From Micromonospora sp. WMMD1120 (GTDB lineage Bacteria > Actinomycetota > Actinomycetes > Mycobacteriales > Micromonosporaceae): a stretch of DNA of 64,000 nt. Position numbers and translations under genes: made by a program. Every line of letters starts with the position of its first letter. The first letter of the stretch is position 1. Positions 30,701-40,400 of the stretch are shown piece after piece. Under the pieces are notes generated by a model. It worked only from the letters and a program-made list of their open reading frames with translations, ran no database searches and was not told the origin of the DNA. Location: contig NZ_JARUBO010000005.1 in assembly GCF_029626235.1 (NCBI RefSeq), forward strand, positions 6,420,001 through 6,484,000, in the 5' to 3' direction.

Positions 30701-33700
30701 GGTCGTCGGTGGCGTCGGCACGTCCCTGCCGCAGACCGGCCGGTCCGCCGCCGGACGCGTACGCCGCCAGGACCTCGACCAGGTGGTCCAGGTCGCTGGT
30801 GACCACGGCGATCCGCTGCGCCATCGGCTCGCGGCCGGTCTGCAGGGTGAAGGCCACGTCGGCCAGCGCGGGCCGGGCGTCCGGGGCCGGCGCGTCGACG
30901 GGGACCAGCTCGGACAGCGGACGGCCGGGGTCGATGTCACCGACCGCCACGCCGAGCCGCGCGGCCAGCGCCGTCCGGGCGAACGCGTCCAGCGCGAGGT
31001 CGGCCGGCGTGCTGCCGGTGTCGATGTCGTCGGCGGCGACGCCGAGCAGGTCGGCGACCGCCTGGCGGAGGGCGTCCAGGTCCGGCGGGGCGGCCGGCGC
31101 GGTGGCCCGCAGCGCCGCGGCGAGCCGCCCGGCGTACGCCCGCAGGCGCGGCTCGTCCCGGGCGGAGAGGACGATCACCTGCGGCCGGGACGGGGAGGGT
31201 ACGCGAGGCGGTGCGGTCCGGGCCTCCTCCAGCACCACGTGGGCGTTCGTGCCGCCGAATCCGAAGGAGGAGACACCGGCGCGACGGGGAACGCCGTCCG
31301 CCGTCGGCCACGGCGTCGTCCGGTCGTGCAGCCGGAACGGGCCGGTGTCCAGGTCCAGCAGCGGGTTCGCCGACCGTTGGTGCAGCATGCCGGGGAGCAC
31401 ACCCCGTCGCAGCGCCAGCGCCACGGTGACCAGCCCGGCCAGGCCGGCGGCCGGTTCGAGGTGGCCGATGTGCGTCTTGACGGTGCCGAGCGCGCACCAG
31501 GGTGCGTCCGGCACCGGTCGGCCGGTCGTCCGCGACCACGTGTCGACGGCGCGACGCAGGCCGTCGTACTCGATGGGGTCGCCGAGCGATGTGCCGGTGC
31601 CGTGCGCCTCCAGGTAGGAGATGGTGGTGGGGTCGACGCCCGCGCGCGCCCAGGCGGTGGTGACCACCTCGGCCTGGGCCTCCAGGTTCGGCGCGGTGAG
31701 CGAGCTGGCCCGCCCGCCGTGGTTCACAGCGGAGCCGCGCAGCACGGCGTGCACCTGGTCACCGTCGCGGATCGCCGCGCTGAGCGGCTTGAGGACGACG
31801 GCGAGCACGCCCTCGCCACGGACGTAGCCGTCGGCCGCCGCGTCGAAGGAGTGGCACCGTCCGGTCGGGGAGAACGCGCCCGCCTCGTTGGCGAGCACGT
31901 AGTAGTACGGGTCGAGCATCAGGCTGACGCCACCGACGACCGCCGACTCGCAGTCGCCCCGGTGCAGCGCGGCCACCGCCCGGTCCACGGCGACCAGTGA
32001 CGACGAGCACGCCGTGTCCACCGTCTCGCTCGGCCCGCGCAGGTCGAACGTGAAGGAGAGCCGGTTGGCCAGCATGTTCAGCACGTTCCCGGTGCCCACC
32101 TGCACCCGCCGCACACCCGCCTGCCGCAGCAGGTCGTGGTAGTCGGTGAACTGCGCGCCGACGTACACGCCGACCCGCCTGCCGGCCAGCGCCGACATCC
32201 GCCAGCCCGCGTCCTCGACGGCGGACCAGGCGACCTGGAGGAGCAGCCGTTGCTGCGGGTCCATCAGCTCGGCCTCGCGGGGCGAGACGCGGAAGAACGG
32301 CGCGTCGAACCGGTCCACGCCGTCGAGGAAGCCGCCCCACCGGGACCGGGTGCGGCCGACGGCGAGGGGATCGGTGGAGAAGACCGAGCGCCAGTCCCAC
32401 CGCTCCGGCGGCACCTCGGTCACCTGGTCCCGGCCGGCGACCAGGTGCGCCCAGAACTCGTCCAGGTCGCCGGCCCCGGGCAGGACGCCGGCCATGCCCA
32501 CCACGGCGATCGGCTCGGCGACACCTGCCGATCCGACGGGCGGGGCCGCCACCACGGACACGGGCGACGGCGCGGCAGGCGAGACGGGCACGGCGGGCGA
32601 CGCGGACACGGCAGCCGGCGCTGGCTCGGCAGGCGACGCGGGCAGCGGAGCCGGCGACGCGGTCGGCGCTGACCCGAAAACCGCGTGTGACCCTGGGGCG
32701 TGCGCTCGGGCCGGGACCGGCGGCGGGCCCTGACCGGCGCGGTGGGCCGCCACCGCGTCCGGGTACGTGGTACGGAGGTGCTCGACGACGCCGGCCAGGG
32801 TGCCGGAGGTGAAGAAGACGGTCGCCGACAGCCGGACGCCCAGCAGCGCGCCGACCCGGTCGGCGAGATCCCGGATGCTGATCGAGTCGAAGCCGTGGTC
32901 GTTCAGGCTCTCGTGGGACTGGATGTGGGCGGGGTCGGTCTCCAGCACCTCGGCGGCGAGCAGGCGCAGGTCGTCGTACAGCCGGGTGGTGTCGTCCGGG
33001 TCGGCGGCGGCCGGGTCGGCGACGGTCAGCAGGTCGGCGACCCGGTCCACGGAGGCCCGGGGGCCGGCCAGGACCAGCGCCCGGCCGAGCCCGCGCCGCA
33101 GCACCTCCTCGAACGCGTCCAGGCCGGACCGCCGGTCGAGGTATTCCAGGCCGGCAGTGCGCAGGTACAGCTCCTCGGCCCCGTCCAGGCGCATCCCGCC
33201 GTCGCGCCACAGTCCCCAGTCGACGACGACCGTCCGGCCCGGGCGGCGCCGCCGCTCCCGCCACCGGGCGAACTCGTCGGCGAACCGGTTGGCGACCGCG
33301 TAGTCGCCCTGCCCGAGGTCACCGAGGAGCGCGGACGCGGAGGAGAAGACGACGAACAGGTCGAGTGGCTCGTCGGCCGTGACCGCGTCCAGTAGCGGCA
33401 GCCCGACGAGCTTGGGGGCGAGCACCGCCCGCAGGTCGGGCCAGTCCTTGTCGGGCAGGCCGCGACCGTCGAGCGTCCCCGCGCTGTGCACCACGGCGTG
33501 CACCGCGCCGAACCGGTCCCGGACCCGCCGGACCAGCTCCGTCAGCGCCGCGCGGTCGGTGAGGTCGGCGGGCCAGTAGACGGCGTCCGCCGCGCCGGCC
33601 TCCCGCAGGGCGGCGAGTCGCGCGTCGGTGTCGGGGGCGGCCGGCGACCGGCCGGTCAGGACGAGCCGTGCCCGGTGGGTAACGGCCAGCCGTTCGGCGA

Positions 33701-36700
33701 CCGCCAGGCCGAGGCCGCCGAGGCCACCGGCGACGAGGACGACAGCACCGTCGCGGAGGGCGGTGCGCTCGCCGGTGTCCTGGGCCTCGCGCATACCCGG
33801 GCGGGTCCACCGACCGTCCACCCGTCGAACCTCGACCAGGTCGCGGAACGCGCACAGGCCGGCGCCGGCCCGGACCCGCGCGGTGGTGTCGGCGTCGGCG
33901 ATGCCGGCGACGGTGAGGGCGAGGTGCGGCGCGGCGACCCGCAGCGACCGGCCGAGGCCGGCGAGGGCCGCGGCGTACGGGTCGTCCGGGTGACCGACCA
34001 CCACCACGCGGGCCGGCGCCGGGCCGACCCGGCGGGCCAGCTCGCCGACCAGCCCGAGCAGCGGCCGGACGGCGGTCTCCAGCGGGGCGTGTTCCAGATT
34101 GTCGATCGTCGCGACGGCGGTGGGCAGCAGGCAGAGAACGGTGTCGACGCCCTGTTCGACGCACCGGTCCACCAGGTGCGGGACCTCCAGCCGGTGCAGG
34201 TCCGCCGCCAGCGTGGGGTCGAGCGCCGCGCGGGCGGCCGGCAGGTCCGCGGCGGCAGCCACCAGCAGCAGGCGGGCCGGCGGCGGGCCGGCCGGGACGG
34301 CGAGAGGTTCCTCGGTGACCTCCAGCAGATGCACCGGCGGTTGGGCCGTGCCGGCGGACGGAGCGGTCTGGACGGGCGTGTCGGGGCGGCTGCCGAAACC
34401 GTCGGGCAGTGGGTAGCGGTCCGGGCGGAACGGATAGCTGGGCAGCTCCGCCAGCGGCGGGTGCGGGGTGGGCCAGGCCGGCGCCCAGTCGACGTCGGCC
34501 CCGCCGGCCCAGGCCGGAGCCCACCGCCGGGGATCGTCTCCCGGCCGGACGCTCACCCGCTCCGGCTCGGCTCCGTCCGGAACGCTGCCCGTCCACCCGC
34601 CGTCCGGTTCCCGCCCGTCGGCGAGGACGTCGAGGGCGGCCACCGCCTCGTCGAGGGTCTCGGCCCAGATCGCGGCGCGGTGCGCGAACGCCTCCCGGCC
34701 CGTCTGCAACGTCCAGGCCACATCGGCCAGGTGCGGCCGGCTCGCGCGCAACGCCTCCGCCAGCCGCCCGCAGTGCGCCGTCAACCGCTCGGCGGTCCGC
34801 GCCGACACGACAAGCAACTGCCCACCCTCCGGCCGCCGCGGGACGGGCGTACGCGGCGGCTCCTCGATCACCACGTGCGTGTTGCTGCCGGAGACGCCGA
34901 ACGAGCTGATCCCGGCGCGGCGGACGCTCCCCTCGACCGCCGGCCACGGCACCGCCTCGGTGTTGACGAGGAACGGCGAACCCTCCAGATCGAGGAACGG
35001 ATTGAGCTGCCCCCCGCCCGGCATCGCCGGGATCATCTCGTTGCGCAGCGACAGGATGGCCCGCATCACCCCGGCGACACCGGCCGCCGCCTCCAGGTGC
35101 CCGAGATTCGCCTTCACCGACCCGAGCACGCAACCACCCGGCCGACCCTCGTCACCGAACGCGGCACGCAGCGCCCGCACCTCGATCGGGTCACCCAACA
35201 GCGTGCCGGTACCGTGCGCCTCCAGCAGACCCAGCTCGCCCGGCGACACCCCGGCATCGGCCCACGCCTCGGTCAACACCCGCGCCTGCAACTCCGGCCG
35301 CGGCGCGGTCGGGCTGTTCGACCGCCCCACATGATTGGTCGCCGACCCGCGCACCACGGCCCAGATCCGGTCGCCGTCGGCGAGCGCCCGCTCCAGGGGG
35401 CGCAGCACCAGTGTCGCCACGCCCTCACCCGGCACGTAACCGTCCGCGCCCGCGCCGAAGGGACGGCATCGACCGGTCGGGGACAGCGCGCCGAGACGCG
35501 CCGACGTGATCAGGTGCAGCGGGCTGAGCAGGAGGTTGACGCCCGCCACCACGGCGGTGTCGCACTCGCCCGCCCGCAGCGCGCGTACCGCCAGGTGCAA
35601 CGCGGTCAGCGACGACGCGCACGCGTTGTCCACCGGCACGCTCGGACCCTGCAGGTCGAACGCGTACGACAGGCGACCGGCGATGGCCGAGACGACGCTG
35701 CTGGTGACCTGGTAGTCGCGCAGCGGCACCCGGTTGCGGACGATCTCGGCCCAGTAGTCCTGGAAGCAGGTGCCGACGTAGACGCCGGTGCGGGTGCCCC
35801 TGATCCGCCCCGCGCACCCCGCATCCTCGAACGCCTCGTACGCCACCTCCAACAACAACCGCACCTGCGGATCAAGCCACACCGCCTCCCGCGGCGACAC
35901 ACCAAAAAACTCCGCATCAAACCTGTCCACCCCCGACAGGAAACTCCCCCACCGCCCATACGACCGATCCGCCACCGACCGATCCACGTCAAACCACAAC
36001 CGCCAATCCCACCGACCCCCCGGCACCTCCCCCACCACATCCACACCCGACACCAAATTCCCCCACAACCCACCCACATCCGACGCACCCGCGAACCGCC
36101 CCGCCATCCCCACCACCGCCACCGCACCCGACAGACCAGACGGACGCGATGCAGCCGAAGGCCCAGACACGGCCGCACGAACCGGAGCCGGCTGCGGCAC
36201 GGCCGCACGGACCGAAGCCGGCTCCAGCGGGACCGACCCGGACGAAGCCGACCCGGACGAAGCCGGCTCCGGCGGGGCCGACACCGGCAACCGCTCCCCC
36301 ACCACCGACGCGTGCTCCGCGACGAAGTACGCCGACAACTCCGCCAGACACTGCTGCTCGAAGAACAACGTCGGATACAACTCCACACCGAGGTCGTCCT
36401 CGATGCGCCGTACCAACGTGATGAGCTGGGTGGAGTCGATACCGCACGACATGAACGTCTCGGTGGCCGGCAGCTCCTCGATGCCGGTCTCGCGGGCGAC
36501 CACCGCGCGCAGATACGCGGTGACCCGACCGGCGAGGTCGTCCCCAGTCGGAGCCGTCACCGGGAGACCGGCCGGTGCCGGACCCCCGGCGGTGGTCGAC
36601 GGGGCTTCCGGACGAGCGCGGCCCGGTCCCGGCCCCACCGTCCCGCCAGCGACGGCGTCCTCGATGAGGCGGTAGGTGAGTCCAGCGACGACGACGAGCG

Positions 36701-37496
36701 CGCGCCCGTCCTCGTCGCGCAGCACCGCGTCGACGGCGGCGGACCGCGCGCCGGCCCGGACCAGCCGGACCTCCGTGTGGCAGGACGGACCGGGCACCGC
36801 GTACACGGTGAGGGCCTCGACCAGCATCGGGACCCACATGCCCGCCGTCGTTCCGCCCAGCAGCGCCATGCTGGCGACGAACACGCCGTCGAGGAGCGAC
36901 GCGGGCAGCGTGCTGTCGCCGTCCTCGGGACCGCGGGCGAGCGCCCCGGTCACCAGCCCGTCCGCGATCCGGGCGGCGCGCAGGGCACGCAGCGCCGGGC
37001 CACGACGGGTGCTCACCGACCCGTACAGCTCGTCCTCACCGACCGGCTCGCCGGACGTCGCCGCGACGGCGACCCGCGGCGGCGCGGCCTGCGCCGGACG
37101 GTACGCCCCGTGCGCGACCTCGGTGTCGGACCCGTCGGCATGAAAGCGGACGGCGAACCGCTGCCCGGTGCGCTCGACGGTGATCGAGCCCCGCCCGCCC
37201 GGCCGCAGCAGCACCGGCGCGGTGACCGTCAGGTCCGCCACCGTGACCGGCAGGTCGCCACCGGCCGCGACGTACGCCTCGACGGCGAGTGCGGCGTGCG
37301 TGACACCGAGCAGGACCCGCGTGTCCTCCCGGCCGTCGAAGGGGTTGGTGCCGAGATGGTCACGCAGTTGCGGCTGGTCGTAGTCGACCGGGCTCCGGAA
37401 GGGCGCCGGGCCGGCGATCAGCGTCTGCGCCTGGGCCGGCGAGATCTCCCGCCGGGCGAGCGCGCGCAGGATGTCGGCGATGTCGTCGCTGTTCAT
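24750..37496 (-). CDS. trans-AT PKS protein B (DH*-ACP, KS-KR-ACP, KS-KR-cMT-ACP, KS-DH)
   Basis: 4,248 aa. Order by residue: docking helices 1-30 (ILRALARREISPAQAQTLI); DH* about 40-285 (His47, Asp203, otherwise degenerate) and ACP Ser355, completing module M4. KS 455-880 (Cys626 in DNACASS, His761), KR 985-1500 (Tyr1399), ACP Ser1538. KS 1660-2085 (Cys1830, His1965) with an insert about 2137-2207, KR 2310-2810 (GNYAAAC, Tyr2706), C-methyltransferase 2830-3160 (LEIGAGTGATT near 3004), ACP Ser3242. KS 3334-3760 (Cys3501, His3636), DH 3935-4215 (His3964, Asp4130, both motifs standard), then a short C-terminal helix. The KR and ACP of this last module are on protein C. The start ATG at 37496 overlaps the stop of gene A (ATGA); the ribosome site is weak, so translation probably depends on coupling. 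Predicted steps: hydroxyl (M5), alpha-methyl plus hydroxyl (M6), start of an olefin module (M7). Confidence 0.96.
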   Translation of the reverse strand: MNSDDIADILRALARREISPAQAQTLIAGPAPFRSPVDYDQPQLRDHLGTNPFDGREDTRVLLGVTHAALAVEAYVAAGGDLPVTVADLTVTAPVLLRPGGRGSITVERTGQRFAVRFHADGSDTEVAHGAYRPAQAAPPRVAVAATSGEPVGEDELYGSVSTRRGPALRALRAARIADGLVTGALARGPEDGDSTLPASLLDGVFVASMALLGGTTAGMWVPMLVEALTVYAVPGPSCHTEVRLVRAGARSAAVDAVLRDEDGRALVVVAGLTYRLIEDAVAGGTVGPGPGRARPEAPSTTAGGPAPAGLPVTAPTGDDLAGRVTAYLRAVVARETGIEELPATETFMSCGIDSTQLITLVRRIEDDLGVELYPTLFFEQQCLAELSAYFVAEHASVVGERLPVSAPPEPASSGSASSGSVPLEPASVRAAVPQPAPVRAAVSGPSAASRPSGLSGAVAVVGMAGRFAGASDVGGLWGNLVSGVDVVGEVPGGRWDWRLWFDVDRSVADRSYGRWGSFLSGVDRFDAEFFGVSPREAVWLDPQVRLLLEVAYEAFEDAGCAGRIRGTRTGVYVGTCFQDYWAEIVRNRVPLRDYQVTSSVVSAIAGRLSYAFDLQGPSVPVDNACASSLTALHLAVRALRAGECDTAVVAGVNLLLSPLHLITSARLGALSPTGRCRPFGAGADGYVPGEGVATLVLRPLERALADGDRIWAVVRGSATNHVGRSNSPTAPRPELQARVLTEAWADAGVSPGELGLLEAHGTGTLLGDPIEVRALRAAFGDEGRPGGCVLGSVKANLGHLEAAAGVAGVMRAILSLRNEMIPAMPGGGQLNPFLDLEGSPFLVNTEAVPWPAVEGSVRRAGISSFGVSGSNTHVVIEEPPRTPVPRRPEGGQLLVVSARTAERLTAHCGRLAEALRASRPHLADVAWTLQTGREAFAHRAAIWAETLDEAVAALDVLADGREPDGGWTGSVPDGAEPERVSVRPGDDPRRWAPAWAGGADVDWAPAWPTPHPPLAELPSYPFRPDRYPLPDGFGSRPDTPVQTAPSAGTAQPPVHLLEVTEEPLAVPAGPPPARLLLVAAAADLPAARAALDPTLAADLHRLEVPHLVDRCVEQGVDTVLCLLPTAVATIDNLEHAPLETAVRPLLGLVGELARRVGPAPARVVVVGHPDDPYAAALAGLGRSLRVAAPHLALTVAGIADADTTARVRAGAGLCAFRDLVEVRRVDGRWTRPGMREAQDTGERTALRDGAVVLVAGGLGGLGLAVAERLAVTHRARLVLTGRSPAAPDTDARLAALREAGAADAVYWPADLTDRAALTELVRRVRDRFGAVHAVVHSAGTLDGRGLPDKDWPDLRAVLAPKLVGLPLLDAVTADEPLDLFVVFSSASALLGDLGQGDYAVANRFADEFARWRERRRRPGRTVVVDWGLWRDGGMRLDGAEELYLRTAGLEYLDRRSGLDAFEEVLRRGLGRALVLAGPRASVDRVADLLTVADPAAADPDDTTRLYDDLRLLAAEVLETDPAHIQSHESLNDHGFDSISIRDLADRVGALLGVRLSATVFFTSGTLAGVVEHLRTTYPDAVAAHRAGQGPPPVPARAHAPGSHAVFGSAPTASPAPLPASPAEPAPAAVSASPAVPVSPAAPSPVSVVAAPPVGSAGVAEPIAVVGMAGVLPGAGDLDEFWAHLVAGRDQVTEVPPERWDWRSVFSTDPLAVGRTRSRWGGFLDGVDRFDAPFFRVSPREAELMDPQQRLLLQVAWSAVEDAGWRMSALAGRRVGVYVGAQFTDYHDLLRQAGVRRVQVGTGNVLNMLANRLSFTFDLRGPSETVDTACSSSLVAVDRAVAALHRGDCESAVVGGVSLMLDPYYYVLANEAGAFSPTGRCHSFDAAADGYVRGEGVLAVVLKPLSAAIRDGDQVHAVLRGSAVNHGGRASSLTAPNLEAQAEVVTTAWARAGVDPTTISYLEAHGTGTSLGDPIEYDGLRRAVDTWSRTTGRPVPDAPWCALGTVKTHIGHLEPAAGLAGLVTVALALRRGVLPGMLHQRSANPLLDLDTGPFRLHDRTTPWPTADGVPRRAGVSSFGFGGTNAHVVLEEARTAPPRVPSPSRPQVIVLSARDEPRLRAYAGRLAAALRATAPAAPPDLDALRQAVADLLGVAADDIDTGSTPADLALDAFARTALAARLGVAVGDIDPGRPLSELVPVDAPAPDARPALADVAFTLQTGREPMAQRIAVVTSDLDHLVEVLAAYASGGGPAGLRQGRADATDDLAEALVSGPAGRAYLAALVAQGEWRQLATLWTRGVDVDWAAAHQGAGRRVSLPTYPFEPQRHWFTDAPATPVEPTPEAVLPQLCTPVWTPAEEPEGVDSAPTGPVWIMHDADTARLAEALSAGRDARLVRADAERAPDDATEPTGVYLLCAPSGPVTPERVDSAQRDGVLALHRLVRTLDRRGLGGRPLWICVVTVGVCPVDDAVPAPLAAGLHALAGTVAREYPAWRVRVADLAAADVAAPPAVVSRLVDPARIPTSGPAGVAVLHRDRWYLRGFRPVQGVAVPDNPPVPRPGGVYVILGGAGGVGGVLAQHLAAAGSTVVLLGRGQLGDRQRQAIAEIDRRGGTGVYLRADADDPAALRAAKREIVERFGAVHGIVHSAIVLGDQTLRAMDEDAFRAVLAPKTRGSVAFCAEFADQPLDFVLFFSSVQSFVGNGGQGNYAAACAFQDAYGRHLRALGHPVTVLNWGYWGSVGVVADPAYRQRLAAEGVHSIEPPEGLATMRLALGAALPQLVAVRAEPAVLRDTLPTVAEPVLVPGVPAAGVPASGLDTDVPEPDHAALAVLAGGWQELERYCADLVAGLLRDAGLLPTPGTAVPVAQVRALATPGQVRLVDALLAALADAGRVRRDGDLLRPGPDAAERRLDDLPGRAADILARHPALTPYLRLLDAVWPRYRDLLAGRVTPQEALFPDGRDDLLAPVYAGDQVADHANALTAWAVARFVAAVPRDADRPVAVLEIGAGTGATTRRVLAAVDAAVEYHHTDVSAAFVRQGEQRFAGDPRVRCRQLDIEHDPAAQGFPVAGFDVVLAANVLHATADVAVTLGNAKRLLRPGGCLVVNEGTHDRLYATLTFGLLDGWWRHDDRDRRLPHSPLLDRDAWREALHGAGFEHVRSWDVVHQSVLAARSDGFVPLGVDRPAPTTPADVPAAPTPADVAAAPAARPDGVGDRVAAVFADVLGLDPDTLDREVAHTDLGVDSVVAIQVVNRLNHDLGVALHPTDMFSHPTITALTAHVTARHGAALRPPPKTPPVGTPAAGTPAPAPPPVTSPAPAVADPAPAAATPGPTADRPEIAVIGMSARFPDAPNLDRFWRNLVDGRSAVREVTRWPAEQFYDPDPRRTDRSYSRWGALLDDVDRFDPLFFAISPKEAERMDPQQRLLLEETWRAVEDAGYAREDLAGSRCGVYVGYNGNDYLRTVEATEPLSAHAFLGNSEAILAARLSYLWDLRGPCITVNTACSSSLTALHLAAEALRSGEVDTAVVAGVMVMNTPLFYHLASRAQMLSPTGACHTFDAAADGFVPGEGVGVVVLKRLDAALRDRDHVHAVVVGSGLNQDGQTNGITAPNGAAQTALETEVYDRFGVRPDRIGYVEAHGTGTRLGDPIEVAALTEAFRRHTDRTGFCAIGSVKTNIGHTLATAGMAGLIKLILCVREGMHVPSLNFREGNDLIGLPDTPFYVPTRAQPWHEPDGPRYGAVSAFGFSGTNAHVVVREAVEAAAPAEPSARPAYLVGLSGHTDRALRDRVGDLLRWLESRPTRPEIRDVAFTTLVGRAHHRRRAAWVVTDTGGLVDGLRSWLAGDPDGQPARPLPAETARRMCDASDPDLTDALTALAAGYRAGADPSWRRLFAAERCRRLPLPTYPFAGQRYGLDPAVTRSGVDDSAGHAASRADDGVHPMISALADPTGRPVTVDLTGAEFYVRDHVVAGTPTLPGAAVLELARVAGEMAAGAPVVGLRRITWTRAVTVDRPRVLHVGVTPTARPGVLDVAIRDPEEADGSGPYATGQVVVAPDEAGARPEAVDLHAVRGRCARRVDGADLYRSFADAGIRYGHTFQTIRALHCADDEVLAELALPDGTPTTGLRLHPCLLDGGMQAISGLFPAAAAWTAGPRIPFTIGRVEAHADTAHVRYAHVTPVAERSRFVVTLLDDSGTPLVTLGDVVLRPVGRKPVAEPPPRVPDEERLTEMLRRLHAGQAEVHEVKREWETLS
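30877..31088 (-). other. ACP-like insert in the KS-flanking linker of module M6 (gene B)
   Basis: Residues about 2137-2207 of protein B. The pattern LRQAVADLLGVAADDIDTG then LALDAFARTALAARLG follows a carrier protein but Ala2171 replaces the serine and the glycine of GxDS is lost. It is the most diverged of the four inserts. It lies between YAGRLAAALRAT and LADVAFTLQTGREPM of the KS-flanking subdomain. Confidence 0.6.
35778..36401 (-). repeat. 624-bp direct repeat (gene B), copy of 11690-12313
   Basis: Same segment as in gene D with one base difference. Further near-identical patches of the same KS lie at 35045-35359 (matching 10957-11271) and about 34694-34903 (matching 10606-10815), all at the same offset; the stretch between them, covering the KS active site, is more diverged. 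Confidence 0.95.
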
Positions 37497-40400
37497 CTCG
37501 AGGTCGCCCCGTTCGTGATCGGCGCGGACGCCAGGGAGGTGATCAGGTTCGCCGCCGCGTCGGCGTCGAGCCGGCCGTCGTGGACGGAGGCGAGCAGGCC
37601 GAGCAGGCTCTCACCTGGTTCGGTGGCGGCGGTCTCCCCGAGCCGGTAGCGGCGGCGGCGGAACTCGGGCGGCGGCAGCGGGGACCGGGACCCGGGCGCG
37701 CCCCGGTACTCCTGCACCACGACGTGCGCGTTGGTGCCGCCGAAGCCGAACGCCGAGACACCCGCCCGGCGCGGCCACCCGTCGGCTGCCGGCCACTGTC
37801 GGGTCGCCGTCACCGGGAAGAACGGCGAGTCGGCGAACCGGAAACGCGGGTGCGGGCGGGCGCAGTGCACTGTCGCCGGCAGCATCCCGGATCTGACCGC
37901 CAGCACGGCCTTGATGAATCCCACGGCGCCGGCGGCCCGCATCAGGTGCCCCAGATTGGACTTGACCGAACCGATCCCGCAGCGGGCCCGCCCGCCGTCG
38001 GACCCGAACACCCGCGAGGCCGCACGTACCTCGATCGGGTCCCCCAGCAGCGTCCCGGTCCCGTGCGCCTCCAGGTAGCCGACGGACTCGCCGGGGATGC
38101 CGGCGTCCGTCAGCGCCGCCCGCAGGACGGCCTCCTGACCGTCCACGCTGGGCACGGTCAGGCCCATGGTCCTGCCGTCGTTGTTCACCGCGCCACCCAG
38201 CACCACCGCGTTGACCCGGTCGCCGGAGGCGACGGCGTCCGACACCCGGCGCAGCAACACCAGGCCACCGCCCTCACCCAGCACCAGGCCGTGCGCGCCC
38301 TCGTCGAACACCGCGCACACCCCGTCCGGCGCCAACGCCCCGGCCTGGCTGAAGGCGATGTGCAGGTAGGGGTCGACAAGGAGTTCGACGCCGCCGGCGA
38401 CGGCGTAGTCGCACTCTCCGGCGCGCAGCGCCCGGCAGGCCGCGTGGATCGCCACCAGCGCCGACGAGCACGCCGTGTCGATCGTCTGCGCCGGCCCCCG
38501 CAGGTCGAAGAAGTCCGCCACCCGCGCCGCCAACATGTTGGGGATGGTGCTGGTCAGCAGGTTGCGCACCGCGTCCGGCGGCACGGCGTCGACGTTGCGG
38601 GGCAGGTAGTTGCTGTCCCCGCCGCCGATGAAGACGCCGGTCCGGGAGCCGGCGACCTCGTCCGGCCGGTATCCGGCGTCGGCGAACAGCTCCGCCGCCA
38701 GCTCCAGCACCAGCCGCTGGTGCGGGTCCAGCGCCACCGCGTCGGCTTCGGGCACCCCGAAGTACCCGGCGTCGAAGTCGAACGCGCCGTCGACGAACCC
38801 CGCCCACTTCGAGTACGACGTGCCCGGCCGCCGCCGCGACGGATCGAACATCGCGTCGGCGTCCCACCGGTCGGCGGGCACCTCCGACACCAGCGGCCGA
38901 GCGGCCAGCAGGTTCTCCCACAGCGCGGCCACCGACGGCGAGCCGGGGAACCGTCCCGCCATCCCGATCACCGCCGCCGAGCTGTCCGGGGCGGGCACCG
39001 GCTCCGTCACCACGGCGGGGGCGGCCGGGGCCGGGGCCGGGGCCACGGTCGCCGCCAGGTGCGCGGCCAACGAGGCGATCGTCGGATACTCGCTCACGGC
39101 GCTGGGCTCGACGACGGTGTCGAACCGGGCCTCCAGCCGGTTCAGCAACGTCATCATCAGGATGGAGTCCAGGCCGTACGCCGACAGCTCCTCCTCCGGG
39201 TCGAGCTCGTCCACGTCCACCTTCAGCACCTCGGCGCAGACCTGGGACAGCTCCCGGGTCAGGTCACGGGGGGCGCTCCGCGGGCGTGGCGTCGCCGCCG
39301 GCGCCGGCTCGCTCGTGGCCGCCGGCAGGGGCACGCCCCGGCGACCCTCGCCGTACCACACCGCGACCCGTGGCTCCCGCGCCTGGTGCGCGGACGCCAG
39401 CGCGGCGAGCCCGACGTCCGCGGGCAGCGGCACCAGGCCGGTGCCACGGCGCAGCCGTTGCAAACTGTCCGGGTCGACCGTCATGCCGCCGTCGGCCCAC
39501 AGCGGCCAGCCCAGCGACACCGTCACGCCGGGACGCCGTTGCGCCCGCCACGCCGCGAACTCGTCCAGGAACCGGTTCGCGTACGCGTAGTCCGCCTGGC
39601 CGACGGTGCCCAACACCGCGGACAGCGAGGAGAACAGCACGAACGAGTCGAGGTCCAGCTCCGCCGTGGCCTCGTCCAACCAGCGCGTACCCGCCACCTT
39701 GGGCGCGCACACCGCCGCCACGTCCGCCGCCGACTTGCCGACGACGAGCCCGTCGCGCAGCACACCGGCCGCGTGCACCACGACGTCCAATCCGCCGAAC
39801 CGCTCCCGCGCCGCCGCCACCGCCGCGAACACGTCCGCGCGTACCGACACGTCGCCGCGGACGACGAGCACCGACGGATCGAGGTCGGCCGGGGCGGAGC
39901 GGCTCATCGCCACCACCCGGGCACCCGCGCCGACCAGGTGCGCGACGACCAACCGGCCGAGCCCGCCGGAGGCGCCGGTCACCAGGCACACCGCACCGGG
40001 GCGGACCCACGGCGGCGGGCTGTCGGTGGGCGGCGCGTCGAGCCCGTGCCACCGCAGCACGTCCCGTCCGTCGCCGAGACGGATCTCCGGCTCGCCGTGC
40101 GGGACGCGCAGTTCGCCGAGGGCCTCGGCCACTGACAGCGGACGGGTCGTCTGGGCGACCACGACGTCGAGATCGCGGTGCTCCTCGCGTACCACCCGGG
40201 CGGTGGCCGCCAGCGCGACGGCGGCCGGGACGTCGGCCGGGACGACGCTCACGATCCGGGCTCCGAGCCGGAGCCGGGCCAACGCGCGGCACAGGTTGAT
40301 CAGCAGGAGCGGGCCGTACGCGGCCTCGGCGGGCTCCGACCACCGGTGCAGCACCGCGTCCGGGACGGCGTCCAGTTCGGTGAGCCGGCCCAGCAGGCGG

